In this document: positions 1-9,049 of the stretch, in pieces
Layout: every line of letters begins with the position of its first letter
Numbering within the stretch: the stretch's first letter is position 1
From: Synechococcales cyanobacterium PMM_0073
GTDB lineage: Bacteria; Cyanobacteriota; Cyanobacteriia; Elainellales; Elainellaceae
Length of the DNA: 19,588 bases
NCBI GenBank assembly: GCA_949127695.1
Contig: CASBQH010000044.1
Coordinates: forward strand, 1 to 19,588
Direction: 5' to 3'
Notes under the pieces: model-generated
What the model was told of the DNA's origin: nothing
Database searches by the model: none
What the model saw: the letters and a program-made list of their open reading frames with translations, nothing else
Position numbers and translations under genes: made by a program

Positions 1-1722
1 GCTCAGCACCGCCCCCCGATGCTCGCTGAGGCGATTAAACTCGTCAATATCGGAAGCTGCATGTTGCAGCGCCACGTCAATCTGCTGCCGCAGCTCTGAG
101 TTGTCAACCGGGCGATTGAGCTGGCGCAGCTTCTGGTCAGCCGTGAGCGCCTGCACCAGCGCATCTAGCTTTTGGTCGGCCTCAAAGCTGGCGGCTGAGG
201 CCGTCACGGTAGCCTGAATTTCGTTGATTGCCGCCTGTCGCGACTGATGATTGGCTAGAAACCCTAGCCCCACCGCCAGCAGCATAATTCCCGTCATCAC
301 GGCCAGCAGCAACCTCTGGACTCGCAGATTGCGGCGCTGCTCTAAGCCGCGCTGGCGCTCTAGCTGTAGCCTCGCTTCAACTTCGCTGAGCCGGTCGGCT
401 TCTAGTCTGGCCTGGGTTTCGCGCCGGTCACAGTCTTGGCTGGCTGCCAAAAACCGATAGTCGAGGTCATCCAGGCTCTTGTCTTCTGTCCATTGCCGCA
501 TCTCTTGCAGCGCCTGTCCGCGCAGCAGCCGCGACTCATCCTGACAGCCGGAAGCCAGCCAAAACTCCAGCGAGGCGGCATAAGGTCGCAGCTGCGCCAG
601 CTGAGTTTCAACCCAGTCTGCGCCAAATACTGCTCGGTAGATCGGGTTTTTTACCCGCAGCCCGCCGCTGGATTTTTCGACCAAGCCGGAGAGCAGCAGC
701 GCCATCTGCTCGCGGCTTTCTAGTCCCAGATCGCGCTCTGAGTCCTGCAAAATTCGCCGATAGAGTCCTAGCAGCCGACTGGTTTGCTGCTCGCTCTGCA
801 AGAGCCGGTCGCGAATTGTTTTGAGATGTTCGGGCTGATCTTGGATCTCCCAATTGTTCAGGATTTGGCGCTGCACTAGGCTGTCGATCAGCGCCTGCGG
901 ACTTTCAGCCCCAGATAGCTTTTTAGATAGATTTTTAGATAACCTGCCAGACTGCGCCAGATAGCAGAGCTTTTGGGTGAGAAACGGCTGGCCGCCTGAC
1001 CAGAAAAAAATCCGGCGCAGCAGGGCAGCTGGATCATCGCAGCAGGGCGCGAGTCCCGGCAGCAGCGGCTCTGCTTCTGACCACTGGAAGCCCAGCAGCT
1101 CAATCGGTCGGCCAATATTAAACGGCGTCCGCGACTGATCGGAAATCAATTCGCTGGGGGTGGCGACGCCAAACAGGGCAAAGCTGAGGCGGCGGTAGTC
1201 GGGCAGTTCGGCGCGGCGCTCGTAGCAGGTGCGGATTAGCGCAAAGAAATCGTCCGCTAAAAAAGAGAGGCTGAGAATGCAGTCAATTTCGTCAATGAAG
1301 ATCACAATTGGCTGCTGAATCTGGCGCAGCAGCACGGTTTCAATAAACTCGTAGAGCCGACTGACGCTGGGCAAATGCGCCTGCGCCTGCCACCAGCTTG
1401 CCAAATTGATCGTCAGCTGAAACCGCTTGGCCAAAAAGCCCGCAATCGAGGCATACCACTGCTCCAGACTGACATGCTGCGTGCCAATGGCCGAGAGATC
1501 AATTGCGCCACAGCGGTAGCCCAGCTGATCGAGCCGCGCCATTGCCTGCACCCGCAAACTCGACTTGCCCATTTGGCGAGCGTTAAACACATAGCAAAAC
1601 TCGCCCGCCTGCAAGGCTTGCAGCAGCCTGTCATCTGCCGCGCGCCGCACGTAGGTGGCAGCATCGGGGGGCAGGCTGCCGCCCACTTGATAGCTCGATT
1701 CTGACTGCCGGGAGATCAGCAT
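1..1722 (-). CDS. AAA-like NTPase with membrane segment, leading into WD40-type repeats (C-terminus outside window)
   Basis: The frame is open from an ATG at 1722 to the window edge, giving 574 residues with the C-terminus missing. Residues 48-56 (ARQMGKSSL) form a Walker A-like loop and residues 139-147 (IVIFIDEID) a Walker B, as in the cyanobacterial AAA-like family (Pfam AAA_35). A winged-helix-like stretch ending in [12 protein letters not shown] follows, then a charged coiled coil at about 437-470, one hydrophobic membrane segment at about 471-490, and a short helical linker. The last visible residues ([11 protein letters not shown]) look like the start of a WD40 blade, so a propeller probably follows; that part is inferred. 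STAND-like proteins of this shape are thought to be signalling or scaffold NTPases, but the substrate is unknown. No clear Shine-Dalgarno is seen. It lies 40 bp downstream of a histidine kinase on the same strand, so co-transcription is likely. Confidence 0.85.
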   Translation of the reverse strand, partial: MLISRQSESSYQVGGSLPPDAATYVRRAADDRLLQALQAGEFCYVFNARQMGKSSLRVQAMARLDQLGYRCGAIDLSAIGTQHVSLEQWYASIAGFLAKRFQLTINLASWWQAQAHLPSVSRLYEFIETVLLRQIQQPIVIFIDEIDCILSLSFLADDFFALIRTCYERRAELPDYRRLSFALFGVATPSELISDQSRTPFNIGRPIELLGFQWSEAEPLLPGLAPCCDDPAALLRRIFFWSGGQPFLTQKLCYLAQSGRLSKNLSKKLSGAESPQALIDSLVQRQILNNWEIQDQPEHLKTIRDRLLQSEQQTSRLLGLYRRILQDSERDLGLESREQMALLLSGLVEKSSGGLRVKNPIYRAVFGADWVETQLAQLRPYAASLEFWLASGCQDESRLLRGQALQEMRQWTEDKSLDDLDYRFLAASQDCDRRETQARLEADRLSEVEARLQLERQRGLEQRRNLRVQRLLLAVMTGIMLLAVGLGFLANHQSRQAAINEIQATVTASAASFEADQKLDALVQALTADQKLRQLNRPVDNSELRQQIDVALQHAASDIDEFNRLSEHRGAVLS

Positions 1723-1762
1723 GAATGGGCTGAGCCACAGCGAAATATGGAGATCAATCGGC

Positions 1763-2953
1763 TCAGCTCGCTACCTCCATTGGCAGAATTACCGTAAAAG
1801 TTGAGCCGACGCCCAGCTCTGACTCCAGCCTGATTTCGCCCTGCAATAGCTTCACCAGCTGCTGCACAATCGCCAGCCCTAGCCCAGTGCTATCAGCAGT
1901 TGGGGCTTGTCCGCTGGCCGAGACGCGAAAATAGGGATCAAAAATTTTGGTCTGATCGGCAGGCGAAATGCCGATGCCCGTATCGCTGACTGAGAGCAGC
2001 CACTGCCGATCGTTGAGCGTCTGGCAAACAATGATCACGCAGCCAGTTTCGGTGTAGCGGATGGCGTTGCTGCCTAAATTCATCAGGATCTGCTGGAGCC
2101 GCAGCGGATCAATCCAGATTTGCTCTGGCGCATGATCCGCCACGATCTTTAGCTCTAGCCCCCGCGTCACGGCCAGCGGCTGGATCATCTCTAGCGCCGC
2201 CTGCAAAACGCTGCGGACATCCACCCGCATCGGCTGGAGCTGAAACTGCCCCGCCTCACAGCGTGATAGCTCAAGCGAATCGTTGATTAAGCGCAGCAGC
2301 AGCCGACCGTTGCGAAGCACGCGCTCCACATGCTCTAAGTTCTGCACAGAGTCTTTGATGGGCTGCTGCCGGTGCTGCCGCAAAAACAGCTCTGAATAGC
2401 CAATAATTGAGGTCAGCGGCGTTTTTAGCTCATGCGCCAAATGCGACAGGTTTTCCTGGCTGGCATGAACCAGCCGATTCAGCTCCTGATTGGTCAAGGC
2501 CATCTGATGCTGCAAGCGCTCTAGCTCGCGCAGACGCTGACTGACGTAGCTGCTAAAGCATTGTGCCAGCGCTGCATCCACAACCGTATTGATCAACGAC
2601 ATGGCTCGCAGCACTTCTTCGGCGCTGCCCTGAAGCAGATGCTCGCGCAAATTGCTCAAAATTATGGCGCGCAGCAGGTGATATTCGCGGGCGATTTCAG
2701 TCGGTTCAAACCCCTGCTCGGCTCGCTGAATGCCGTGCTGTAGACTAGCTTGAACAATCGCTTCTATGTCGTTGGCTTCGACCTGTGATAGAACAGTGGC
2801 CAACGCCTCTAGCACGTAGGGAACATGGTCTTGAATTGCTGTATGGGTGAGACGGTCAGCGGTTTGGATCAGCCGATCGCGCTTGACTGCCGCAATCCAC
2901 TGCTCAGTAATCAGGTCAGCCTGCTGGGTTAATAACTGACTAAAATCCATCAT
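1763..2953 (-). CDS. Sensor histidine kinase with RsbRD-like N-terminal domain
   Basis: The protein has 396 residues and no membrane segment, so it is probably cytoplasmic. Residues 5-130 resemble the RsbRD N-terminal sensor fold (pattern [19 protein letters not shown]). A short coiled coil leads to a HisKA domain with the phosphoacceptor His174 in [18 protein letters not shown]. The HATPase_c domain carries an N box at about 290-300 ([11 protein letters not shown]), a G1 box at 324-329 (DTGIGI), an F box (FDPYF) and a G2 box at 356-360 (TGLGL). All catalytic boxes look intact. There is no receiver domain, and no response regulator is encoded in the window, so the partner is elsewhere. Translation could begin at either of two adjacent ATG codons (2953 or 2950); neither has a clear Shine-Dalgarno. 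It is divergent from the solute-binding-protein/kinase pair and lies upstream of the AAA-like gene. Confidence 0.92.
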   Translation of the reverse strand: MMDFSQLLTQQADLITEQWIAAVKRDRLIQTADRLTHTAIQDHVPYVLEALATVLSQVEANDIEAIVQASLQHGIQRAEQGFEPTEIAREYHLLRAIILSNLREHLLQGSAEEVLRAMSLINTVVDAALAQCFSSYVSQRLRELERLQHQMALTNQELNRLVHASQENLSHLAHELKTPLTSIIGYSELFLRQHRQQPIKDSVQNLEHVERVLRNGRLLLRLINDSLELSRCEAGQFQLQPMRVDVRSVLQAALEMIQPLAVTRGLELKIVADHAPEQIWIDPLRLQQILMNLGSNAIRYTETGCVIIVCQTLNDRQWLLSVSDTGIGISPADQTKIFDPYFRVSASGQAPTADSTGLGLAIVQQLVKLLQGEIRLESELGVGSTFTVILPMEVAS

Positions 2954-2993
2954 CGGTAATCCATCGGCACCAGTTCAGAATGATTGCGCTGCT

Positions 2994-3031
2994 CTCAGTT
3001 TAACCCTCAGTTTAGCCCTCAGCTCAATCAG
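2994..3031. repeat. 12-bp tandem repeat in the divergent intergenic region
   Basis: The unit CTCAGTTTAACC (2994-3005) is repeated with one change at 3006-3017 (CTCAGTTTAGCC) and decays in a third partial copy at 3018-3031. It lies between two divergently transcribed sensor operons. Confidence 0.75.
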
Positions 3032-3063
3032 TTCTCTCGCCGCTTTTGCGGGCTGTAAGTTTT

Positions 3064-3072
3064 TGGTATAAG
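3064..3072 (+). promoter_or_regulatory. Possible extended -10 promoter for the solute-binding protein/kinase operon
   Basis: TGG-TATAAG fits an extended -10 element (TGn followed by a TATAAT-like hexamer). It would start a leader of about 145 nt before the ATG at 3225. No convincing -35 is seen 17 bp upstream. The rest of the 271-bp gap (2954-3224) holds the 12-bp repeat, a weak 6-bp inverted repeat (ATCACC/GGTGAT near 3100-3125) and nothing else I recognise. Confidence 0.3.
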
Positions 3073-3224
3073 CAACCCGTCATTAGCATATGTCCCCAAA
3101 TCACCGACATATTTTGTAAGGTGATGTTGAGGTGAGCCAATTCTTTGGGAGCCAAGATTTGAATTGCATCAATGTCAGGGAACCTTAAGGGCAGTTGTAG
3201 CCTGCCGAACGGGAATTGGCGAAT

Positions 3225-4223
3225 ATGAGCAAGCGAATTTCAGCAACAATCCGCAGGTTTCTAGGACTGGCGCTGACTGCATGGTTGCTCGCTGTCGGCT
3301 TTGCCGCCTGTACACCCAAGCCGGTGACGCCCCTGCGATTTGGCAATGATCTCTGGTTGGGCACTGAACCCTTCTACCTGGCGCGCGATTTGGGCTATTA
3401 CGGTTCGGCAGTGCAGCTAGTCGAATATTCTGAGGGGCAAGAGGTATACCGCGCCTTCCAAAATGGCTCAATCGATCTGGCCTCCACCACCCTCGATACG
3501 GCGATTACGCTCCTGCAAAGCAACCCAGATCTGCAAGTGCTGCTGCTGATTGATCAATCTGCCGGGGCAGATGCCATGCTAGCGCAGCCCAACGTACCCA
3601 GCATTCAGGCGCTCAAAGGCCGCAAGGTGGGCGTAGAACCCTTGACCTATGGGCTGCTGTTGCTGACTCGTGCCTTAGAAAGCGTGGGCTTGACCCGCCA
3701 AGACGTAAAAATTGTCAACCTTAGCCTGACGAAGCAAGAGGCTGCTTTTCAAAAAAAAGAAATTGACGGGCTGGTGACATTTGAACCGGTGCGCTCTAAG
3801 CTGCTGTCTGACGGCGCTAAGCGGCTGTTTGACAGTCGGCAAATTCCGGGCGAAATTGTGGATCTGGTGATTGGAGATGCCAAGCTGCTCGCCACACATC
3901 AGCAGCAGCTAGAGGTAATGGCAACAGGCTGGTTTCGAGCGCTGGACTATATGCAGCAGCACCCGCAAGAATCTGTCACCCGCATGGCCAAACGGCAGGA
4001 CTTGAGCGAGCAGCAGTTTATCCAGGCCATGGAAGTGATTCACCTATACAGCTTGCCAGAGAATCAGCAGCTGTTGAGCCAAGCAGATCCGACTGTGAAA
4101 AACGGTGCCCAAAAGCTCTCTCAGTTTCTGTTGCAAAATGATTTAATCAAACAAGTACCTGATCAAACCAATTTGCTCACCGATCAGGTCGTTCGAGATC
4201 TGTCGCCTGTTTCCGCTCCATGA
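3225..4223 (+). CDS. ABC-type solute-binding lipoprotein (NMT1/SsuA/TauA-like)
   Basis: The protein has 332 residues from the ATG at 3225. The frame extends to a TTG at 3216, but the ATG sits about 10 nt after a GGGA and gives a normal signal peptide. Residues 9-28 are a basic-then-hydrophobic export signal ending in GFAAC, a loose lipobox with Cys29 as the likely lipidated residue. The mature part shows the NMT1/SsuA pattern: WLGTEPFYLARDLGYY near residue 44, then GSIDLASTTLDTAI, GRKVGVE and IDGLVTFEP. The family binds small organic solutes such as thiamine precursors or sulfonates; the ligand here cannot be told. No permease or ATPase gene lies nearby. Its stop overlaps the start of a membrane histidine kinase (ATGA, 4 bp), so the likely role is ligand sensing rather than uptake; that is inference. 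Confidence 0.88.
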   Translation: MSKRISATIRRFLGLALTAWLLAVGFAACTPKPVTPLRFGNDLWLGTEPFYLARDLGYYGSAVQLVEYSEGQEVYRAFQNGSIDLASTTLDTAITLLQSNPDLQVLLLIDQSAGADAMLAQPNVPSIQALKGRKVGVEPLTYGLLLLTRALESVGLTRQDVKIVNLSLTKQEAAFQKKEIDGLVTFEPVRSKLLSDGAKRLFDSRQIPGEIVDLVIGDAKLLATHQQQLEVMATGWFRALDYMQQHPQESVTRMAKRQDLSEQQFIQAMEVIHLYSLPENQQLLSQADPTVKNGAQKLSQFLLQNDLIKQVPDQTNLLTDQVVRDLSPVSAP

Positions 4224-5851
4224 AAGGCTTTCCGCCACCGCTAAAATTTTCTATTCCGGCGATCTTGCTCCTGATGGGGGGCAGCTTTAGCTTAATTTCT
4301 TTTCGATATGAAGTCTCGCATTCGGCGCAGCGGATTGAGCAAAATACCCAGAGAGAGCTAGCGTTTTCGGGGAGCCAGACTGCTGGGCTGCTAGAAAATC
4401 TGTATCGCGATCTCGAAGGCGAAGGGATTGATACCGTGATTGATCATCTCGGCGCAGCTCCGAATATTAAGCTGGTGATCTTGACCAATGGTAATGGCCG
4501 CGTGCTCAAATCAACGCAGTATCAGCTGGTGGGGCAGGCTGTGACAGAGACGCCGTTTGGGCGATTTAGCGAGCAAATCCAAGCCGCAAAGACTTTGAAA
4601 ACCGGACAGACGCTGCTCTCAGCGGATCGAAACTCGCTCACCGCCGTTTACCCGGTTGGGCTAGCCTTTTCACCGGGAGGGGTTTCGCCTGACAAAGTTG
4701 GAGCCTTGCTGATTGAATCTGACTTGGCCGTTCCCAAAGCTGAGGGCATTCAGGAGGCACAGCAGCGGTCGATTGCGGCCATTAGCCTCTACGGCCTAAT
4801 GTCTTCCATCCTCTGGATCTTTTTTCATCAAACCGTGACGCGCCGGGTGGATCAGTTGGTTAACACCAGCAATCGTCTGGCCGAAGGCGACTTGGGCATT
4901 CGCGCCAACCTCAGCGGCTGTGACGAACTGGCCGAAGTTTCGCAAGCCTTTGACCAGATGGCAGAGAAAATCCAAGACAATATTGAAACCATTCAGCGGA
5001 CTCAATCTCAGCTGATTCAATCTGAAAAAATGTCGAGTCTGGGGCAGCTTGTGGCCGGAATCGCACATGAAATTAATAATCCGGTGAATTTTATTAGCGG
5101 CAACGTTGATTTTGTCAAACAATACACTCAGGCTCTATTAGAGCTAATCGATCTATATCAAGCTAAATATCCAGAAGCGAATCTAGAAATTCAGGATCTA
5201 GTTCACGAGATTGATCTGGAATTTTTACGGCGAGATTTGCCGGAAGTGTTGACTTCGATGAAAACCGGGACAGAGCGCATCCAGCAGATTGTGCTGTCGC
5301 TACGAAACTTCTCTCGGTTAGATGAGTCCAGCGTTAAAACGGTCGATCTGCACGAAGGGCTTGATAATGCCCTGATGATCTTGACCAGTCGCCTGAAGCT
5401 AAAATCTAGCCGCGAAGCGATTGTCGTAATTAAAGACTATGCTGGGCTGCCGCCAATTCAGTGCTATGCTGGCCAAATTAACCAGGTATTTATGAATATC
5501 CTGGTGAACGCAATTGACACGCTAGATGCTCAGGCTCAGAATGCCAGTCGGAGCATTGAGCAGGTCAAAAATAATCACGAGACTCCCACGATTCGGATTT
5601 GTACAGAAGCCGTTGGCACTAATCGGGTGTTAATCAAAATTGCTGACAACGGCGAGGGCATTGCTCAAGCCGCTCAGTCGCGTATTTTTGATCCGTTTTT
5701 TACTACCAAGCCCGTGGGGCAAGGCACAGGGCTGGGGCTTTCAGTCGGCTTCCAGATTGTGGTCGATCAGCATCAGGGCGAACTGCGCTGTCTATCTGAG
5801 GCTGGCAAAGGCACAGAATTTCAGATTGAGCTACCGGTTGAATTAGCTTGA
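4220..5851 (+). CDS. Membrane sensor histidine kinase with periplasmic sensor and HAMP domain
   Basis: The protein has 543 residues. Membrane segments lie at about 10-28 and 185-203 and enclose a periplasmic domain of about 155 residues of PAS/Cache-like character. A HAMP domain follows at about 203-257, then a coiled coil. The H box contains His283 (GQLVAGIAHEINNPVNFISG), a form common in cyanobacterial kinases. A long insert separates the two DHp helices (about 300-350). The HATPase_c domain has an N box at about 421-431 (NQVFMNILVNA), a G1 box (ADNGEGI, 475-481), an F box (DPFFTTKPVG) and a G2 box (GTGLGL, 502-507). Catalytic motifs appear complete. The start codon overlaps the stop of the solute-binding protein, which implies translational coupling and probable physical partnership. 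No receiver domain or response regulator is adjacent. Confidence 0.93.
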   Translation: MKGFPPPLKFSIPAILLLMGGSFSLISFRYEVSHSAQRIEQNTQRELAFSGSQTAGLLENLYRDLEGEGIDTVIDHLGAAPNIKLVILTNGNGRVLKSTQYQLVGQAVTETPFGRFSEQIQAAKTLKTGQTLLSADRNSLTAVYPVGLAFSPGGVSPDKVGALLIESDLAVPKAEGIQEAQQRSIAAISLYGLMSSILWIFFHQTVTRRVDQLVNTSNRLAEGDLGIRANLSGCDELAEVSQAFDQMAEKIQDNIETIQRTQSQLIQSEKMSSLGQLVAGIAHEINNPVNFISGNVDFVKQYTQALLELIDLYQAKYPEANLEIQDLVHEIDLEFLRRDLPEVLTSMKTGTERIQQIVLSLRNFSRLDESSVKTVDLHEGLDNALMILTSRLKLKSSREAIVVIKDYAGLPPIQCYAGQINQVFMNILVNAIDTLDAQAQNASRSIEQVKNNHETPTIRICTEAVGTNRVLIKIADNGEGIAQAAQSRIFDPFFTTKPVGQGTGLGLSVGFQIVVDQHQGELRCLSEAGKGTEFQIELPVELA

Positions 5852-5873
5852 AATGAACTTGAAATTAACCTGA

Positions 5874-6371
5874 CTACGGATCGCAGCGAATCTCGACCAA
5901 AAATCCATCCGGATCGTAAAAGTAAATGCCTCGGCCTGTGGGACGGCTCACCGGCCCATGATCAATCGTCACCTGATGCTGATGCAGCACCGCCACCGCA
6001 TGGTCAAACAGGCTAGGGTCAATATCAAACGCCAGATGTCCGGCGCGGGTGAATTCGCGACCCGGATCAGGATCGGGCGGCAGCAGGTTTGGCTTGGAGA
6101 ATAGATCAATGACCGTGCCATCTGGCGTCACAAAATTGGCGGCTTCTCCGGCTTCAAACAGTGCCTTCAGCGTTTCAGGCACTTCTGCACCCTGCAATTC
6201 ACGCAAGCCCAAAACCTGGCCGTAGAAATGCCGTGAGGCCGCAATATTCTGCACATGCAGGGCGATATGATGCACCCGCCGCAGCATACCGACGCTCAAG
6301 GTTGGGGCTGAACTGGATTCAGCAGTTAATTTAGCACTGGATTCAGCAATCGATTCGGGACTCGAAACCAT
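5874..6371 (-). CDS. VOC superfamily (glyoxalase/dioxygenase-like) protein
   Basis: The protein has 165 residues. After a Ser/Ala-rich N-terminal tail of about 28 residues with no clear fold, a single VOC module begins at RRVHHIALHV. Candidate metal ligands are His35, Asp89 (VIDLFSKP), His112 (GHLAFDID) and Glu160 (GFLVEIRC), the spacing expected for glyoxalase I-like paired beta-alpha-beta-beta-beta units. The family includes lyases, dioxygenases and resistance proteins; the substrate is not evident. A GAGGTG Shine-Dalgarno at 6376-6381 supports the ATG at 6371 over the internal Met29. It is convergent with the upstream kinase (22-bp gap) and divergent from mutY (64 bp), so it and mutY must share a short promoter region. 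Confidence 0.85.
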   Translation of the reverse strand: MVSSPESIAESSAKLTAESSSAPTLSVGMLRRVHHIALHVQNIAASRHFYGQVLGLRELQGAEVPETLKALFEAGEAANFVTPDGTVIDLFSKPNLLPPDPDPGREFTRAGHLAFDIDPSLFDHAVAVLHQHQVTIDHGPVSRPTGRGIYFYDPDGFLVEIRCDP

Positions 6372-6435
6372 AGAGCACCTCGCCTGGGTTTAATCTGCTA
6401 CCGTTAGCCTAGCCGATTCGCCGCCCAACTTCAGC

Positions 6436-7542
6436 TTGCAGATTTTTGATCCACAACTTTTGATTCCAGCCCGCACCGCCTTGCTGAGTTGGTATGCCCA
6501 GCAAGGCCGAGATTTGCCCTGGCGCAAGACGCGAGATCCCTACGCCATCTGGGTCTCGGAAATTATGCTCCAGCAAACCCAGGTTAAAACTGTGATTCCT
6601 TACTACGAGCGCTGGCTGGCGCAGTTCCCCAGCATTGCCGCGCTGGCCGCCGCCGATCAGCAGCAGGTCTTGAAAGCATGGCAGGGCTTAGGCTACTATG
6701 CTCGTGCCCGGAATCTGCACCGCGCCGCGCAGCAGGTGATGCAGATCGGCGGCCAGTTCCCGGCTGATCTAAAATCTGCGATGGCGCTGGCTGGAATTGG
6801 CCGCACCACCGCAGGCGGCATCCTCAGCGCGGCGTTTAATCAACCCCTGCCGATTTTGGACGGCAATGTGAAGCGGGTGCTGTCGCGGCTAATGGCGCTG
6901 GACAAACCGCCCAGCAAGGCGCTGCCTCAGCTCTGGCAGCTCTCCCAAACGCTGCTTGACCCGGTGCAGCCGCGTGACTTTAACCAGGCGATCATGGATC
7001 TGGGCGCGACCGTCTGCAAGCCCAAACAGCCCGCCTGCCTGCTCTGCCCCTGGAACTTCTGCTGTATCGCCCACCAAACCCAGATGCAAAATAATCTGCC
7101 CGTCTCCGAAACCCGCGCTCCGGTGCCGCATAAGCAAATTGGCGTGGCCGTGATCTGGAATGACCAGCGGCAAATTCTGATTGACCGACGGCGGCAGGAG
7201 GGCTTGCTGGGTGGACTCTGGGAGTTTCCCGGCGGCAAAATTGAGCCAAACGAAACCGTCGAGCAATGCATCCAGCGCGAAATTAAAGAAGAACTCGGCA
7301 TTGAGATCGAGGTTGGCGAGCATCTGATCACGATTAACCACGCTTACACCCATTTTCACGTCACGCTCAATGTCCACCACTGCCGCCACCTCAGCGGCAA
7401 CCCCCAGCCGCTCGAATCTGACGAAATTCGCTGGGTGGAGGTGAATCAGCTAGAGCAGTTTGCCTTCCCGGTCGCCAATGTCAAAATCATTCAGGCGCTA
7501 AGCCAGCCAGCTCTCCAGCCACCGGAATCAGCTCCAAATTAA
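6436..7542 (+). CDS. mutY: A/G-specific adenine DNA glycosylase MutY
   Basis: MutY removes adenine mispaired with 8-oxoguanine in base excision repair. The 368-residue protein has the HhH-GPD fold with catalytic Glu42 ([10 protein letters not shown]), a helix-hairpin-helix at [12 protein letters not shown] (about 118-129) and catalytic Asp142 ([12 protein letters not shown]). The 4Fe-4S ligands are Cys194, Cys201, Cys204 and Cys210 in the CX6CX2CX5C arrangement. The C-terminal half is a NUDIX-type 8-oxoG recognition domain with the box [12 protein letters not shown] followed by REIKEELGI. The frame holds no ATG upstream: a stop at 6391 leaves TTG at 6436 as the first usable codon, and it matches the usual MutY N-terminus. 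The 3' end overlaps lipB on the opposite strand by 56 bp. Confidence 0.96.
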   Translation: MQIFDPQLLIPARTALLSWYAQQGRDLPWRKTRDPYAIWVSEIMLQQTQVKTVIPYYERWLAQFPSIAALAAADQQQVLKAWQGLGYYARARNLHRAAQQVMQIGGQFPADLKSAMALAGIGRTTAGGILSAAFNQPLPILDGNVKRVLSRLMALDKPPSKALPQLWQLSQTLLDPVQPRDFNQAIMDLGATVCKPKQPACLLCPWNFCCIAHQTQMQNNLPVSETRAPVPHKQIGVAVIWNDQRQILIDRRRQEGLLGGLWEFPGGKIEPNETVEQCIQREIKEELGIEIEVGEHLITINHAYTHFHVTLNVHHCRHLSGNPQPLESDEIRWVEVNQLEQFAFPVANVKIIQALSQPALQPPESAPN

Positions 7543-8164
7543 ATACCTCGGCAAAGCAGTCTGCCAGCTGCTGCTGCACCTGAGCAAACTCAAGATCTGG
7601 CAAAAACTCCGCCATGCTGCCCACAGGCAGCGCCAAACCGCAGGGGACGATCTGCTCAAAGCCACTCAAGTCTGGGCAGATATTCAGCGCAAATCCATGC
7701 ATCGTGATCCAGCGGCTCACCTTAATGCCAATTGCCGCCAGCTTCCGCCCCGCTACCCAAACGCCCGTCATGCCCGCCATCCGCTCGCCTCGCAGCCCGT
7801 AGCGCTCCAGCAGCAAGATGATCATGGCTTCTAGCTGCCGCAGATACCAGTGCAAATCGGGCTGATGTCGCTTCAGGTTCAAAATTGGGTAGCCCACCAG
7901 CTGCCCCGGACAGTGATGGGTCACTTCGCCGCCGCGCTCGGTTCGGTGCAGCAAATGCTCACGCTCAGCCGGATCAAACTTCAGAAATTCCAGACTTGAT
8001 CCCTGCCCCAGCGTATAGACCGGCGGGTGCTCTAGCAAAATTAGCAGGTCATTGAGTTCTGGCTGCTCACGCCTTGCGGCTAGCGCCTGTCGCTGCCAGT
8101 CCCAGGCTAAATCGTAGGGAGTTAAACCGGGTTGATAGAGCCAGCAGGGCTTCAGGCTCGGCAT
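7487..8164 (-). CDS. lipB: Octanoyltransferase LipB
   Basis: LipB moves the octanoyl group from acyl carrier protein to lipoyl domains of 2-oxoacid dehydrogenases and glycine cleavage H protein, the first step of lipoate assembly. The protein has 225 residues. The family signature [12 protein letters not shown] lies at 77-88, the active-site Lys148 in [19 protein letters not shown], and the catalytic Cys175 in IVPCGL. Two adjacent starts are possible: ATG at 8164 and GTG at 8167; a GGAG upstream is spaced better for the GTG, so the start is uncertain by one codon. The gene ends inside the 3' end of mutY (56-bp convergent overlap) and is divergent from the hibernation factor gene. Confidence 0.96.
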   Translation of the reverse strand: MPSLKPCWLYQPGLTPYDLAWDWQRQALAARREQPELNDLLILLEHPPVYTLGQGSSLEFLKFDPAEREHLLHRTERGGEVTHHCPGQLVGYPILNLKRHQPDLHWYLRQLEAMIILLLERYGLRGERMAGMTGVWVAGRKLAAIGIKVSRWITMHGFALNICPDLSGFEQIVPCGLALPVGSMAEFLPDLEFAQVQQQLADCFAEVFNLELIPVAGELAGLAPE

Positions 8165-8167
8165 CAC

Positions 8168-8362
8168 TTAACGCTCCGGTTCTTTATCATCTCAGGTCTA
8201 CCCATTAGAAGCAAGCGTAGAAAAACGGAAGTTTTGCGGAATGTGACAAGGTTCAAATCAAGAAATATCAACGGATGCAAAAGATCTTTAACCGCTCTGT
8301 CGTCCAGAATACAAGGTGTTAGTGTGGATGTATTCGACCTAACTGTTTTAAGGAGAGAGCTT
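8168..8362 (+). promoter_or_regulatory. Long leader/divergent promoter region of hpf (lrtA) and lipB
   Basis: This 195-bp stretch separates lipB and hpf. A strong Shine-Dalgarno AGGAG at 8351-8355 sets the hpf start at 8363. The hpf reading frame stays open upstream to a TTG at 8132, but the N-terminal motif and the ribosome site show that this part is not translated as HPF. Cyanobacterial lrtA transcripts are known to carry long 5' leaders that affect light-dependent mRNA stability; a similar role here is inference. I see no clear sigma-70 hexamer pair. Confidence 0.4.
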
Positions 8363-8998
8363 ATGAAGCTTGTTATCCAGGGCAAAAACATCGAAATCAC
8401 CGAAGCGATCAATGAGTACGTGCATCAAAAAATTGAAAAGGCCGTCAGCCATTTTCAAAATATCACCACCGAAGTTGATGTTCATCTGTCGGTCGCTCGG
8501 AACCCTCGGATCAATCCTAACCAAACTGCTGAAGTGACGATCTACGCCAACGGAGCCGTAGTGCGGGCTGAAGAGAGCAGCGAGAGTCTCTATGCCAGCA
8601 TTGATCTGGTGGCCAACAAGATCGCCCGCCAGCTGCGTAAATTCAAAGAGAAGCGCCATACCCAAACCCATGTCCCCGTCAAGGCCGTTGAATTTCTGGA
8701 AGCGCAGCCCGTCGAGACGCTGATTCCAGATGATCAGGCTCCGGTGCTGCCTGGGCAGGTGGTGCGTACCAAGTACTTTGCCATGCCGCCAATGACGCTC
8801 GATCAGGCGATGGAGCAGCTTGAGCTAGTTGACCATGATTTTTTCATGTTCCGCAACGCTGACACAGGCGAAATCAACGTGATCTATGAGCGCAACCACG
8901 GTGGCTATGGCGTGATTCACCCCCGCAGCGGCAACGGCCATACCAACGGCAAGTTTGCGGAAATTGCTCATGAGGCCAAAGCGGCTCCAGCCCACTAG
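8363..8998 (+). CDS. hpf: Long-form ribosome hibernation promoting factor (HPF/LrtA)
   Basis: The protein has 211 residues. It binds the 30S decoding centre and dimerises ribosomes into inactive 100S particles; the cyanobacterial member is LrtA, the light-repressed transcript product. Residues 1-98 are the RaiA/YfiA fold, starting [20 protein letters not shown] with a conserved basic stretch ([13 protein letters not shown]). A linker of about 35 residues leads to the C-terminal dimerisation domain (about 133-187: [20 protein letters not shown], then [18 protein letters not shown]), which defines the long form. The ATG at 8363 has AGGAG 7 nt upstream. The gene ends with its own intrinsic terminator, so it is probably monocistronic. 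Confidence 0.95.
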   Translation: MKLVIQGKNIEITEAINEYVHQKIEKAVSHFQNITTEVDVHLSVARNPRINPNQTAEVTIYANGAVVRAEESSESLYASIDLVANKIARQLRKFKEKRHTQTHVPVKAVEFLEAQPVETLIPDDQAPVLPGQVVRTKYFAMPPMTLDQAMEQLELVDHDFFMFRNADTGEINVIYERNHGGYGVIHPRSGNGHTNGKFAEIAHEAKAAPAH

Positions 8999-9049
8999 CT
9001 CGCCGCAGGCTAGCCGATCGCTTGAGCGACCCATTCAACTTCATCTTCC

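Noticed and set aside
6889..7389. 166-residue frame antisense to mutY
   Set aside because: It is a shadow of a gene with complete catalytic, Fe-S and NUDIX motifs.
8245..8265. tRNA T-loop-like GGTTCAAATC
   Set aside because: Flanking bases do not form a T stem and no acceptor or anticodon arm can be built.
8132..8362. 77-codon upstream extension of hpf starting at TTG
   Set aside because: The HPF family starts at MKLVIQGKN, and AGGAG lies just upstream of 8363.
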